Assembly (NCBI GenBank): GCA_033002965.1
Contig: JAURVB010014462.1
Location: forward strand, 62,001-126,000
Source of the DNA: Piper betle
Lineage: Eukaryota; Streptophyta; Magnoliopsida; Piperales; Piperaceae
DNA length: 64,000 bases
Direction of reading: 5' to 3'
Under the pieces are notes generated by a model, which searched no databases, had not been told where the DNA came from, and worked only from the letters and a program-made list of their open reading frames with translations. Below are positions 36,625 through 50,010 of this stretch, in pieces. How positions within the stretch are numbered: the stretch's first letter is position 1; each line of letters opens with the position of its first letter. The position numbers and the translations under genes are program-made.

Positions 36625-38127
36625 TGTGTGTGCATGCTATAGGATGTGTGATTCATCATGCGGGCGTTAGTCTTTAGCTTGATTGTGTAGGTACGGTGTA
36701 GGAGCTCGCCGCCTAGGCTGCGTGGACCCGTTTGGAGCTTCTACCAGGTCCGTTTAGGACTCGTTCTCTGTTTTACGCTATTCTATTGTGTATTTGATTT
36801 ATTACATGCAGGACGTGTTAAGTGGCGTTTTATCGGATCCCACTTAACTCGGGCCATTTAGCCAACAATTTTTCGGATTAATAACCCTCGAGGATGAGAT
36901 CCCTCGAGTTTGTTTTCGAACTTCAGATCTAGCTCACGTTGCCTTCGGGCCTATTGTATAAATCCCAACCCAGACCTATATATATGTATAGTTTTCGCAT
37001 TTTTGTGAGAGATTGAATGAGGGAAATCCGACTACCGTGCTACGCGAGCAGGCACGTGTGTGTCGATAGTGGGCTCTGGAATGGTGTGCGGAGCGGTTTC
37101 ATTCCCGAGGGATCCTGACAACTCCACCTTTGAGTTCCTCAAACCCGGAGAAGTGTGGAGGTTCACGGGTACTGCATTGCAGCGCATGTCCTAGACTTGT
37201 GGTTTCAAAGGGTACTAAAGGCGACTGCCTGAGAGTACTCGGCCTTCGTGCTCAAGGCCAGGAGTAATATGGAAGGTGCAGAGGGCGGAAAGGAATGAGA
37301 TTTGATGCAGAAGCGATAGAGAAATGGCCAAGGTATGAGAATGAGAAAGAAAGGGGGATGCTGTCGACTCGAGGGCGACGGCTCCCGTATGTGCCCTGAT
37401 GAGAGTTCTTGAGGAAGTATATGGTTTTCATTCAACAGGAGAGTTTGCTCTCCTGTGCCAGATTGATATTAGTTATTTTCCGGGCCGGTAACACTCGTTA
37501 CTGACGGTTTTTCTATATATGTAGGTGAGGAATGCGAGCAATGAAAGCTGTCGGGACTGCGGAGGAGCAGCACGGAACCGCGCACACATGTACCTGCCGC
37601 GTGTAATGTATAATGATGGTTGTTTAATGCTGTGTGAATGATTGTTAGAATGTTTTTGTCTTGATGAATTGCCTGTTATGAAATGAACGGATAGATGTGA
37701 ATGAGCAGGGAGCCTTGGAGTTCAGCCTCGGCTTAGATGAAAACAAATGAGATAATAATGGAATGCCGCGGTAGATTGTTATGTTTTGTTGTATTTTGAT
37801 AAAATATTTATATACCTTTGTTGTGGACAGGTTGGCCCTTATTGCACTTTTAGGGAAACTCTGTCCGTTTTTACGTAGTAGTATATATTTTCTTTTGGTT
37901 TCTCATTTATTGTTTTGTCTTGTTTTTGCTTGTACATCATAGCATGCATGTAGGACCGCGTTAGAACCCAATCGTTCCCATTCATGCATTTCATGTTTGC
38001 ATCTCCATCTTGAGACGCCGAGGGCAGATCCGGGTCGGCTTAACCGAACCCAGTAGATTAGCGAACGGTTCGGTCGCCGGTGATATTTCCGGGTCGGTTT
38101 ATGGGTGAGCCAAAACGGGGTGTTACA
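36625..38127 (-). mobile_element. LTR-like block, copy 2 (truncated to its right half)
   Basis: Aligns with 2160-3599 of copy 1 over about 1.4 kb, including GGAGCTCGCCGCCTAGG, the GTTTAGGACTCGTTCTCT stretch and the terminal GGGGTGTTACA. It lacks the left half. It contains about 80 extra bases near 37010-37090 and no (TA)n expansion. Confidence 0.7.
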
Positions 38128-39150
38128 TTTAAGCTCCTTAAATTATTGTGATTTATACCAATCAAGAGGTTATTACGAGAATTTGCCTTATCAAGTACTA
38201 CAGCATATCTTTTCCCTTTGAAAAGATATCAAACATAAATTCATTATCAAAAGAAATGTCTAGGTTGATGCCTTTGATACTATGGGCATAAACAAACCCA
38301 ACCGAGTCGAACTCTTTTTCCTTCATGTTCAATTTGTTTATAAACTAGTTTGCTTAAACTTCATTCATTAACGGGCTTTGTTTTTGAGTCAAACTAGAGT
38401 TGAATATTTACTTGCTCCAGCTTATTTGAGTTTAATTAAGATTTAAGTCAATTTGGGCTGAGTGATTTGATTGTTTTATTGAGCTTTAAAGTTATTTTTT
38501 TATATTAAGAATTCTCAATTTACAAACAAAAATGATAAATTTTAAAATAAGTAAATTCTTTATACATATGCAGCCTTTGAAGCTGAACTAATAACATATT
38601 TTACTTACAAAATAGCTTATTTCGATTATATCTCGATGAGTAGTAAATCCTTGATACTTAGATGTAAGTATATACAGAAGTACATATTAATAAGTAGTTT
38701 TGTAACTATGTCACAAATCAATCATTAAAAAATAACTAGTTATTAACTGGCTATGTACTATCAAACTAGATAAATAGTTAACAATCAAATAACATTTAAG
38801 TAATAGTAATGCTTTTATGTAAATAATTATTAATGGTATAGAATTTTTAATTTATATCAACAATTTGACATCAAATATATTGTATGTGCCAAGTCAAATC
38901 AAATATTTTATCAAGCTCATATTGAACTCAAATTTCAAGACTTGACTAGCTAAACACTCTATATATAAAATCCGAACTTTTACCCAATTAATTCAAGTTA
39001 GTTCGGTTCAGTTTGATTTGATTCGAGCTAGGTTAATTTATTAATCAAATGTCATCGGTAATCGATTATTCAAATTTTTGGAGCACTTAATAACGTGCAC
39101 ATTGATCCGACACGACTATTGTTAAATCCTGTAATTAATTTTAATTTATT
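38128..39150. other. AT-rich spacer between LTR-like blocks
   Basis: No gene. Contains phrases such as TTCGGTTCAGTTTGATTTGATTCGAGC, like the degenerate GAGCTCGAA text near 600-850, so probably the same old repeat. Confidence 0.4.
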
Positions 39151-42100
39151 GTAATTTTTGGACGATAGAGTATCCAACGACTTTGTTACAATTGTGAATT
39201 TGATTCGTCTCGTAGTTCCGGTACCAATGTCATATAATATTCATACCTGGACAAACGGGCGCCAAACACGTCCGGAGGGTGCCGTGTGTCGAGCAAACAA
39301 AGGGGACACTGAAAATAGTGAAATTACCATTTTGCCTCTCCTCCCCCGACTTACCTCGGCGATTCTCCTCCCCAACGACTGTGAGTTGTGGGAGTTTTTA
39401 GACCCGACCGTATGCCGCCGACAGACTACCTCCGGCCGTGTTGTTACCTCTTATAGACAGCTGCACATTCCGGATATCATCCCAGACTAATACCATTGCT
39501 GACCACGATCTTGTTCGTCGGGAATTACTCTTGGAATTGGCAGTTCCGATCACGACCTCCGTGGGGGCGCCGACACTATTTCCACCGTCGGGACCACCTC
39601 CGTCGTTGTTCTGGACACCGTTATGATAACCGTGCCATGACAGACCGAATGCCGCCAACTCCGGCCACTATCGTCGCTGAACTCGTGGCCGTCACCTTTC
39701 CCACTAGTCGCCGGCCGCCACATTTCGGGGCTCCAATCGCAGGCTCCGGTACCACCGTTGAGATCGCCGTCACAGACTCTACCGATTGGGACCCTCGCCA
39801 GACCGGTGCCAGTCGGTTTTTGGGCTAAATTCCGGCCGGCCACGGTCGTCGTTGCCGGCACTCCGACACGTCACCGTCACTGTGGCTATCTTTTCCGACC
39901 ACCTTCCGGCCTTGGAACGCAGCGATCGCGGGACCCTCTCGAGCTCACCGCCATGCCGGCGAACTCCTTTGTTTGAGTCTCCGCCACCGCCGTCGATTTC
40001 ACCACTTTCGGCTCCACTGTTCCCGACCCTCGCCGCCATCATTTGCGCCGCCGTTGCCGAGGTCATCTCCGGTGAGTAGCCGGGCGTGATCGAGCCCGAT
40101 CACTTGGACGTGAGCTGGACAAGGGTCATGGCTGTCCCGACCGGTCGACTATTTACTCGGCCCGGTTTGACTCTGTTCGGGTTATTCGGCTTATTTTCGA
40201 CTGTTTCGACTACATTTTTTACTGTTTTTTAACTGTTTGAGGTATTTTTATCGCTTGCTTGGTAGTTTTAAACATGCATATCACTGAATTGACATGTTTG
40301 TCACATACCCATATTATTCTGATTTGCGGCCTATTCTATATTTATTGAATTTATCGATTTAAGTCAATAATAACGGACTAAAATTCTAAAATGTTCGTGA
40401 ACTTTTAATTGCCTATTAAGCATAATTGAATGTTCAAAACTAGTCTGAGCGTATTTCAGATTTACTATATCTTCAATATTTACTAAAATTGTTATAAAAT
40501 AAAACATGTATCTTATTATTTATTTATTCGTTATTTGTAACCGATGAATAATTTATATAGTGTGCATGTTTCAGAACCCAATATATAAATAATTTAGACT
40601 ATTCTAAACTATTCTGAGTTGCTTATCGCTTACTAGACTCATATTTTTCGAGTCTAGAGTTTTGATCGGATAAATATTTTCGGACTTTGACAATTTTAAT
40701 TCATCTAGTGGGATTGTTTAAGAGATTAACATCCCTTGATTGTGTAATTATTTGATTGATTGATTAACGTTGACTATTTGACTTTTTGATTGTTTTCATT
40801 AAATATTGACTCTTTTGACTAGTTTGACTGAATTGACTAAATCGATTATTTTGATTATTTTAATTTTTGAATGCTTGATAATTTGATCGATTGACTGTTT
40901 ATTGTTAATTGTTTGACCATGACTGCCTGTTAATGTTTTATTGTTATAACTCTTAAGATCACCATACACTACACAAAAGCATTGCATATCTTATTTGAGT
41001 TTGACCGAATCTAGGTATTTGACTAGATATGTAGAGTCACTTACCGCTGCTGACCAACTTCTAGGAGGCGGAAATTTTAGGTTCATAGGACTCATCTTTT
41101 ATTTATTGTTAAATGATTATGATATTGTAGTTTTCACCGGTCATATGGAGGTTATTGAATTGCACATGAAAATTACAGCTATTGTTATTAATACCACTCT
41201 ATTAATGTCTTAGTTACCGATTTCATCACTGTACTTATACTGTTATTATTACCGTACCGTTGGCACTGTCGTTATCTCTTATCGTTACCATTATTATTAC
41301 CAATCGTATTATCGCCATCGTTGTTGTTAAAGCTACTAATAAGATTTTCGAGGTTGCTATTGTTGCTGTTATTGTGATTATTATTATTGTCACTATTATT
41401 AATAGTGTTACTATTTTTTATACTGATCTTGCTATTGTATTGATAATATTAAAGTTATTGATAGAGATATTATTATGGCTATTGTTGTTAATGTTGTTGT
41501 TAAACTGTTATTGCTAATGTCACTATACTAGTGTCATACCTATAATTGAATGACCATGTGTCTATTGTTACTATTAGATGTGTTGATTGAGCATCTAGGT
41601 ATTTACTATTAGTGTTTACATGTTGACTGATATCTAAGGACCGTAATGGTGTTTCCAAGGATTACAAATATGAACTTGTAGTGCATTGTTATATTGAATT
41701 GTAATGTACTATACTACTATATTGTTTATACTCTTATTGTATTAGGGTATCATATCATACTATATTGGTAGAAGTGTCTCACTTGACTGAGGAAACCTCC
41801 TTGAATTATAACTAGTTCTGGCTTGGTGCTTACATGGTTTGTATAAAAAATTGAGGTGTTTATGGCTCATTTATTATATATTAGTTATGCGAGCACTAAT
41901 AATGTTTGTTGCTATATATTTTTTAAACATATAGGTTTGTATTCTGCTCAAGAGTTGGAATTGATATTGGGAATGCTTTGCTTCACTCGGATGTTAGCGG
42001 CTATAGATTCTATATTATTAGGGTATTTGATTTTTATATATTATTTTAATATATGCATAGACATTGAGAATACTGAGCACTGATTTTTAACCCTTTAAAC

Positions 42101-42254
42101 TACAGGACAATTTAAAGATTTTAGGTTTATTTTGATTTTACTTCGTTTTTAGCATTTGTCTCTAATAATATTTAATATAAATAAATTTAAAATTTTGTTC
42201 AATTGATTTTCTCTGTTACGCCTCTCTGGTTCTTCCTGGAATTGTGACGTTACA
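39150..42254 (-). mobile_element. LTR-like block, diverged copy 4
   Basis: Same architecture as copies 1 and 3: a GAAATTACCATTTTGCC-type phrase, a GC-rich stretch (39350-40100), then AT-rich DNA, ending ...GTGACGTTACA. Similarity to the other copies is weak and the left edge is a guess. An ATT/GTT-rich stretch at 41220-41520 gives a spurious hydrophobic ORF. Confidence 0.4.
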
Positions 42255-44278
42255 CGATAGTTCAAATTTTCTTCACATTTCAACCACCTGTCCATTCAAA
42301 CCAAATATTTTTTTACGAACACAAAATTTACACCGCGAGTTCAATTCAAACCGAAAATGCTTGTGAACCTTTCACCCCTAATTAATGCTTGAGGCCCGAC
42401 ACTGCATGCGTTGACCCATAGTTATTTGTCTTCATCAACACAACCCAAAAATCATTTTTGATTTGATAAAAAGAAAACCAATAATCGAGGGAACATTTCT
42501 AGCGTGGTGTACTCATGAGTCGTGAGGAAGACGTATAAAAATCTACATCTTTCTTGGATTCTCCGTTATGGGCTCTTCCTATCTTTTAAAGAGTAGGAAT
42601 CCAAATACGTGTATGTAGCTGTTCGATATTTTAAATTGGACAGTCGTATCGTACACCCTAATGGTTTTGTGTGGTCACTGGGAGTTCACCAAACAGATAT
42701 GCCCATAAATAGATTTTTAAGATGCAGATTATATAATGGTCAGGGAAAAATTAATATTTTTTCATGTCCAAGCTTAAAAATTAGTTTTTTTGTTTAAAAT
42801 TACAATTTTTAACCGGCATTTAATTAAATATTGTTCATAATAAATATTTTTCATGTCTATTTAATAATTTAATTTATAATTTTTAAATTCAGCTGAACCC
42901 AATTCTAGTCGATTAAACTAAATATATCCCAAATGATTATAAATTCGGTAGGGCCATGATGTTTCTTAGTGTCTTAATTGATAATTCTATTGATTTGATA
43001 GAAGCTATAAAAAGTTATAATTTATATGCAGTAAAAATAACTAAGTCAAATTACTACGATTATGAATAACGTTTTTAGAAAACATCATTAGTCATTTCTG
43101 TATGGTTGAATATTCATATTTTTGAATGTGTCAAATCGGGCTTTATTTCCCATAAATTCAATTTATTTCCCTTCACATTCGATCAATAAGCTATAATTAG
43201 TATTAAAAGTGATTTGTATTAGTAAAGATTATTCTAACACATACGAGTATAAATATATAACCAAGCTGAAAAATTAAAATACTTTTCTTTCCCTAATAAC
43301 CTAACCGCCGAGTGCAAGATGGTTGACTAGATATATATAATATCCCACCGGTTCGGACTGCGAATTAATAATAATAAAAAAATACTACAAGATAAAATAA
43401 AACTCTCTCGTCACTTTTAAGTCAAATTATGACAAAATGTTTAACATATGCTACATGGTTTTTGTTTTTTCTGGAGGGTCTTAGTTATGATGTTTTGATA
43501 ATCACTTCTTTATAATACATCTTATTTTAATTTGTTTGTTTTTAACAGTAAGCCAAAAAATATGAGTCATCATGATAATATTTAATAGTCTATATTCATT
43601 TCACTATTTGTATGTAATAATGCCGGTGGATTTCCAGTTTAAAGTCAACGATGGGCTGCTTAATCTTTGATTGAAAAGACTAATGACATTAAACAAGATG
43701 TCAAATCTCCCTTTTAAAACAGTGACATTGAATTTCTTGTAGTTGAACCTCTACTAGTGAAAATTCAAATATTAAAGGTTTTACTAATGTAGTTGAATTG
43801 GCTTCAAATATGTATACAATATAAACAATCTCCTTTCAATTTGTTTGATTAATTTGCATTCATTAGTCTTACCAACAATATAATAAACAGATTTTTTTCT
43901 TTTTTTCTGTCTATTGACCAAACTTTCAACCATTGTTCTACAAATAGTTTTTATTTTTGTTTGATTTTGAGTTTGAGTCGATTAATCCTGTCCGATATTA
44001 AGCAGTAATTTATTTAGGATGGTTGCCTACAATACTGATAGAAAATAAATCAACAAGAACCTTGATCTTATGTTGAATTCATGAACTTTGATGGGTTACA
44101 AACCCGTTTCAAGGCAGTTGCACATTTGTGATAAGATTGTGCAGTCTGTAAAACTACGGTCGTTAAAAGCAATTTTTCTTCAAGTGAACATATTATGGTC
44201 TTAAATCATATCAATAGAGGTGTACATATATTCACTACGAACCATTCAATCTATACACTAATCGGTTTACCTGGGTGA
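42255..44278. other. AT-rich intergenic DNA downstream of MLO
   Basis: No gene recognised. ORFs are short and lack codon bias. Confidence 0.4.
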
Positions 44279-47200
44279 TCAAATATGGTTTGATTCTTCC
44301 ATGTCAATGGAGTGTTCTCCGTCTTCATTCGAAATGAAAAATCCAGGAGTAGTCATACTTTGCATTTGAATCATAGTCAATGCACCTTCATGCACAAGCC
44401 TATTCTGATTAGCTGATTTTCTCCCTTTCGGCCTCTTGCCTCTGAGAGCCAGCTTTGGAGGTGTGCATGAATATGGTCATCAAATATTTCCTTCTTAAAC
44501 ATGCTACCCATCTTCGTTATACAAAAAAGCATTAACGAATTATTTAATATAATTCAGAGAGCAAGTTAACGACATAAAAACAATATCAAAATTTACCTGA
44601 GTGACAAGTGCATATAGAGGTAGAGTACTCGCGCTGCAAAGTACTTGAATGATCACACTGCGGATTCCCAAGAGCAAATTAATTGAGAATTAACATCTAA
44701 AATCATTAATAAAAATATATACATTAAATAATACTAGAAAATTCATTCAAATAATGCCAATTGCTTGTGATAATGTTAATATTGTATATTCATGTTGAAA
44801 GATAGCATAATTAGAATTTAGTTTGGGATGATGTATAGTTTCATTTAATTATGGCAATTCCTCACAAACATTACCCAATAATAAGTCTCGGGACAATGTA
44901 ACCAACATCCTCCATAATGCAAGAGCTAAAACCATAAGTAGACTGCATGTAATGAAAAAAGAAGTTATTACGAAAATTGATTTTTTTTTGGGCACAAAAA
45001 AAACAATAATTTAAATTATGTATTATTACTTACCAAGATCCAAAAGAAAAATGCAATTTCAAATGAGTTTTGAAATAAGATGAAGTGAATCAGATAAAGA
45101 ACAAGTCCTGGACTGCTAAACCAAAAACGATCATCGGACAAAGTCACTGGTTGTGCTCCTTCTCCGGTCTGTTTCTCTGAAACCTCTTGAGCCATTTGTG
45201 TTATTATATGTTCCAACTTTGCTCCTACCCCAAGTAAAAGCTAGCAAAATATTGCACGTAAATTTAAGTTTTTTATATAAATTTATCATTTTAAATTAAA
45301 GCATTTAAAGCTATTTTACTCACTATAAGGGGCAAGAAAGACAACCAAAAGTATGTGTGCCACCCTATATGAATTAAATAAAATATTAGAAAAATTATTT
45401 TAAAAAATATTGTGAAAAACAGAAATTAATATATAAAATGTTGCAAGATGAAAGAAATACCATCAACATTTAGCAATAAGAAGACCACAACAAACAGCCA
45501 CAAATACCAGCTGCAATAGATGTAAAGAAATGAATCAATCAACTAAGAGCAAACTATGATAAAAAAAATTAAATTAACTACATTATAATTTTATATTAAT
45601 TTAATGAAGCATACCTAATGCCAACAACTTTTTTGAAATCTGATTCTAGTGTCTTCATCATATACTTGTGAAAATCAAATTCTGGATTCGAACTACAATG
45701 AGTCTTCAAGATAAAAAATAATGATGTTTATATTGATAAGAAAATTTCGTTGCTTGATAAAATGGTAGTAAAATTCTCAATCATAATTAATTTTATATAT
45801 TTACCATGACAAATCCAGCCCGTAGTGCAGCATAATCTGAATAAGTTACTGAGCCATAGAATTGTTTGAAAAATGACATCTACCACATAAAATAAGATGA
45901 AAAAACATACTAAATCATACTCATAAAATAAACATTAAAAGGGCTCAATTATAACCATCAATTATATAGTTAATTCATACAAAGATTAGAAATAAAAAAT
46001 TGCAAATTATAAGTAATTTTATGCCTCACCAACCAACTAACGACAGCCGATTTTCCCCCAAATCCCTTAGCTCGCTCCAGAATAAATTGGCGATGATGGT
46101 GAGTAGAAGGCCCGGTGCTTGCCTTCCCTCGTCGTGCTTCATTCTTCCCTGTTAAGAAAGCAATTATTCTATATTATTGTTCCTCAAATTGGAATAGGAA
46201 ATTAAATAAATTTAAAAACAGATTCGTGACTTATTCTGAAAGAACTAATTTCGCATATTACATATATATTTGTACATGAAAAATAAGTACATATTTAATT
46301 CAGTCATAAAATTGAAAAAAAGAGAAAAATCTGTGATAAATAATCCTATTTTTCGAGTATATTTCTATATATATATATAGTTACATTACAAACAGAAGTT
46401 TTAGAAAATTTGAAGCATTTAAACAAAATAGATCAACGAACGACAACATATGCTATAAGAGAACCATGAGTTAAAGTATTTTTATGAATATTGTCTATGA
46501 TAAAAAATATTCAAGTGTAGGTAAAAACGTGGCGGTTCACTAATTACTTGGTTGTGTAACAATAAAAATTCATATAAATATATACTAAATATATTATAGT
46601 ATGTACTTAATATATACTAAACATATTAGGGAAAAATAAGATTTTTGAATCTAAACCTAACTATAATTAAATACCTGCTGAATTTTCCTTTGCTCGATCA
46701 TTTCTCATCGAAATTTCCCAATGCTTCCATTGGCGTATCTGCACATTGATTATAAATAAATATTATCACTAATATTAGTTAAGAATCAAAGTGAAGCTTG
46801 TGCTAGGAATGACACAACAAATAAACATTTAATATAAGTTCAACAAATATATATTGTCTCAAGGAAAGTACCCGAGCACCTCCAAGGACCATGGTCGTAG
46901 CGCAGAAGAAGACATGAACGACTGCTAACACAAATATAAAGATGTGCAACTGGTGTAGAGCTTCGAGTGATAATAGTGGAACTTTTCCCTGAAAATATAT
47001 AGATATAACACCTCTAAACAAACTTATGATCATATAACTATAACTATCACTATTAATCTCACTTGATCAACAAAGATAATATATCACATACATGACGAGA
47101 ACATTGATCTGAACCTTCCACAGCCAAAAGACGCCGGTGGCCCCTTCCAAAAATAAAAGACTGCAAACCCATGAAATGCTTTGTTGTTCCAGGTTCAGAC

Positions 47201-47806
47201 GAAGTTCTTGGCCTATTGCATGGGAGGAAGGCGTGTGTAACGTTTTCGGGTATGCACATTTGACTAATCAATCCTTGGAACACAGTCAGTAGCAGCGAAA
47301 TAAACCCAAGAAGCATAAGCTCTGCAATTCGTATATTATACGTGAGATGACCTGATTATCATTATCTTAATCAATTACATTGTAAACACATAATGAAGAA
47401 AAACAAACCTACCTTCTTTGAGCTTTTGCAGGGCCTCAAAAAGTGCGTCCTGATTCTTGTGTCTTAAAAACTAATACAACCACATCAACCATCATCAATC
47501 ATCAATATATATAAGCTACACTAAAGAAAACATGACACATTGGCATTGCAGTACTACAATATTTGTCACAAAAAATATTATTACAAAAATCTTTTTCACT
47601 GATGCCTTATTTTTTGGAGTGTTAGAATTAAGAAACGAAGAGGATGCATGGTGATAACTACGTACCTTGCCAAGGCGGTGGAGGAGACGCTCGGCGAGGA
47701 GAGAGATGAGGACGATGACGGAGCAAACAACCGAGACGACCCATGTCGGAGTATACTCGAGCGAAGCCCGTGATGGTTCGTCACCTCCGGCGGCCATTCT
47801 CTCCAC
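44279..47806 (-). CDS. MLO: MLO-like seven-transmembrane protein
   Basis: MLO proteins are plant-specific plasma-membrane proteins with seven TM helices and a C-terminal calmodulin-binding tail; some condition powdery mildew susceptibility, others act in growth or fertilisation. Fourteen minus-strand exons: 47806-47666, 47470-47413, 47321-47092, 46988-46872, 46738-46675, 46148-46030, 45879-45805, 45703-45615, 45510-45461, 45364-45324, 45240-45034, 44942-44875, 44657-44597, 44511 onward. All phases agree. Motifs: YTPTWVVSVVCSVIVLISL, EALQKLKEELMLLGFISLLL, KVPLLSLEALHQLHIFIFVL, RQWKHWE, FKQFYGSVTYSDY, DFHKYMMKTLESDFKKVVGI, LNVDGWHTYFW, LILLLGVGAKLEHIITQ, FWFSSPGLVLYLIHFILFQN, PLYALVTQMGSMFKK. 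In the last exon the frame stops at 44377, but a frame one base away stays open to 44279 and encodes a plausible tail. About 484 or 517 residues. Looks most like MLO1-type members. Start may be 47806 or 47797. Confidence 0.93.
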
Positions 47807-49840
47807 CTTGATTAAACTGATCTTCCCAGGTTTTCCGGAGTACCCAATTCTGATCTAATACTAGCTAGCCATGGTAATATAGGATTACCTGTGATGTGAA
47901 GCGATGCAAAGAAGGATTGGTGAGGAAGAAAGGAATATGATATTGAGCTAGAGTTAGCAGAAGAAGTAGGTCAAGAAAGGTATAGGAAGGAAGAGTACGG
48001 TTGGGAGCAAGATATGGAATGTAGCACAGTGTTAAAGGGAGTGGGAGATGGCCGGCACCGGCTGCATGGCCGGAGGAGATGGATGTACGTCGCCGGTGAA
48101 GGAGTTGGGGATTCGTTTCGTGGATCGGTTTTGTGTTCGTGTTGTGTAGGGGCAGATCGTGGTACGTGGTCTATCTGTGGGCCCCCACTAAGTGTTTGAG
48201 AACCTCGTTGACTCTTGGCCTTTGGTTTGCCAAAGGAAAATCTAAGTCATTTATTTAACTCAATTTATTTTAATTGTGTGATTTTTTTTAAATTTTAGGG
48301 AAATGAGCTTTTTCTTTAATTTAAGACAATCTCCTTTACTCACCCATACACACAATACCAACTTTGTATATATTAATAATAGTCTCACATTGAAAATGAA
48401 TATGAATTGGAACTTTAATAAATGCTAAGAGAGGACGAAACTCCTTTAATGAGTTATTTTGGATAAGGCTTAAAAATTTTTTCATGGACCCAAATACATT
48501 TGTTGTCTATAGCCTAATAAGTGGTAGTGCCGTTTGTTAAAGCCTAAAAGGGATAACGCCTAAATCTTCTTTCATAGCCCAGGTATATTTGTTATGTTTA
48601 GCCTGATAGGTGGTGTTGATGTTTGTTAAAGCCTAATAAGTGGTGTTGATGTTTATTAAAGCCTAAAAATGGTACAAATAGCTTTTAAAGCCCAAAAAGT
48701 GACAAGCCCAATAAGTTGCATAAATAAACTACTTGTTAAGTATGTAATCATTTTACAAATAGAGTATTAAAATAGTCTCATACCCAAAATGAATATAAAT
48801 TTAAGTGATCTTCTTAAATGAAATGAATGGATAGTGATTTTGGATAGGGCCTAACTAGTTCCCACATGTACTGAACCTCCCGCCTCCCACATCTAGATTT
48901 TATAGGGCCAAAGGTCTAGTGAGATTTCGTGATACCAAAGTGGAGAAAATATCACCTTGGTCCATAGCCTAATTTTACCTACACCTCCCCCTTTTATGTC
49001 AACTACCTGATAACAAATAACAAAATTATCTCATACAGGGGGATTTAATCGGTATGAAAAGTTTTCATGGTCCTTAAATTATAAAATCTAAACTTTATTT
49101 TATCTCAAAATAATTAAATAATGTTACAGTTTTTTAATTAAAATGTTCAAACCATATTATTTGTTTTATATATACATGATCCCGATGTGATGTACGTATA
49201 AAGTAATATACAATTTGATTTTTGAGAGCCTCCTCTTCTTGCTTCTATATTATTATAGTATAGCCAACGACTTTTCTTTTCCTTTTTTAATATCTAAGCA
49301 TGTAGAAGAAAATTTTTAAAATTTTATAATATCTCACGTTGGATATTTTCCACTTCCTACACATTCTTTTATATTTTCTTCAGACTTTGATACTTAGTCT
49401 TTTCGGTTGCTGTCCGAGAGGACAAAACTCACCACACGCCTATTTTTAAACCCCATAATTACTCGAAGCTTTTATCAGTTATTTATAAAAAAATACTTTG
49501 TGTATAAAAAAATAAAAAAATCATTCGACTCGTTAAAAAATACGATATTCAACATTCACGTTCACCATCGATGTCTTTTATATAACTAGTTTTAAGTTAA
49601 AATTTCTCAATTATAACAAGCAGTTAACATGAGTGGGGAACGTAGGTGAAAACATACATATCGCATGATTCTTTATTTATAAGTAGGTGGTTTTGACCTT
49701 CCTGATATCTAGTTTCATTTTTTATAAATAAAAAAAATAACTAGTTTTCTGTCAAACGTTTTTGGTTGATCTACAAATGAAATTTTTCTCGAGTCAAAAA
49801 TTGAGCCAAAATCAAACTTGATCGTACCTGGAAAAAGATA
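47807..49840. other. Spacer between divergent MLO-like and ALIX-like genes
   Basis: Holds both promoter regions. A degenerate repeat around 48520-48700 carries GCCTAATAAGTGGTGTTGATGTTT and variants about four times. The rest is AT-rich and featureless. Confidence 0.5.
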
Positions 49841-49842
49841 AA

Positions 49843-49925
49843 AAGGCCCACCGATTGGAGTTGACGTTGAACTTCCGGGGCCCAAGCCCACCACCTTAAA
49901 AGCCCAAAATTTCAAGGCCCAGCAA
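49843..49925 (+). promoter_or_regulatory. Cluster of GCCCA (site II-like) elements upstream of the ALIX-like gene
   Basis: Within about 80 bases there are five GCCCA occurrences (AGGCCCACC, GGGCCCAAGCCCACC, AAGCCCAAA, AAGGCCCAGC), starting 165 bases before the ATG. Such clusters are TCP-binding site II elements found near the start of constitutively expressed plant genes. No clear TATA box. Confidence 0.5.
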
Positions 49926-50010
49926 AGCCGCTGGACTTCGGGCACTTCGTCTTCCTCGCCGGCGACCCCGCACGCCCTCTTTCGATCGAATCCCCAGAGC
50001 AGCGGCGGCG

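Noticed and set aside
39496..40079. Overlapping ORFs on both strands
   Set aside because: By-products of the GC-rich part of LTR-like copy 4; no homology or codon bias.
41260..41517. 85-codon ORF predicted to be almost entirely hydrophobic
   Set aside because: It arises from ATT/GTT/TTA-rich low-complexity DNA inside a transposon-like block, with no coding context.
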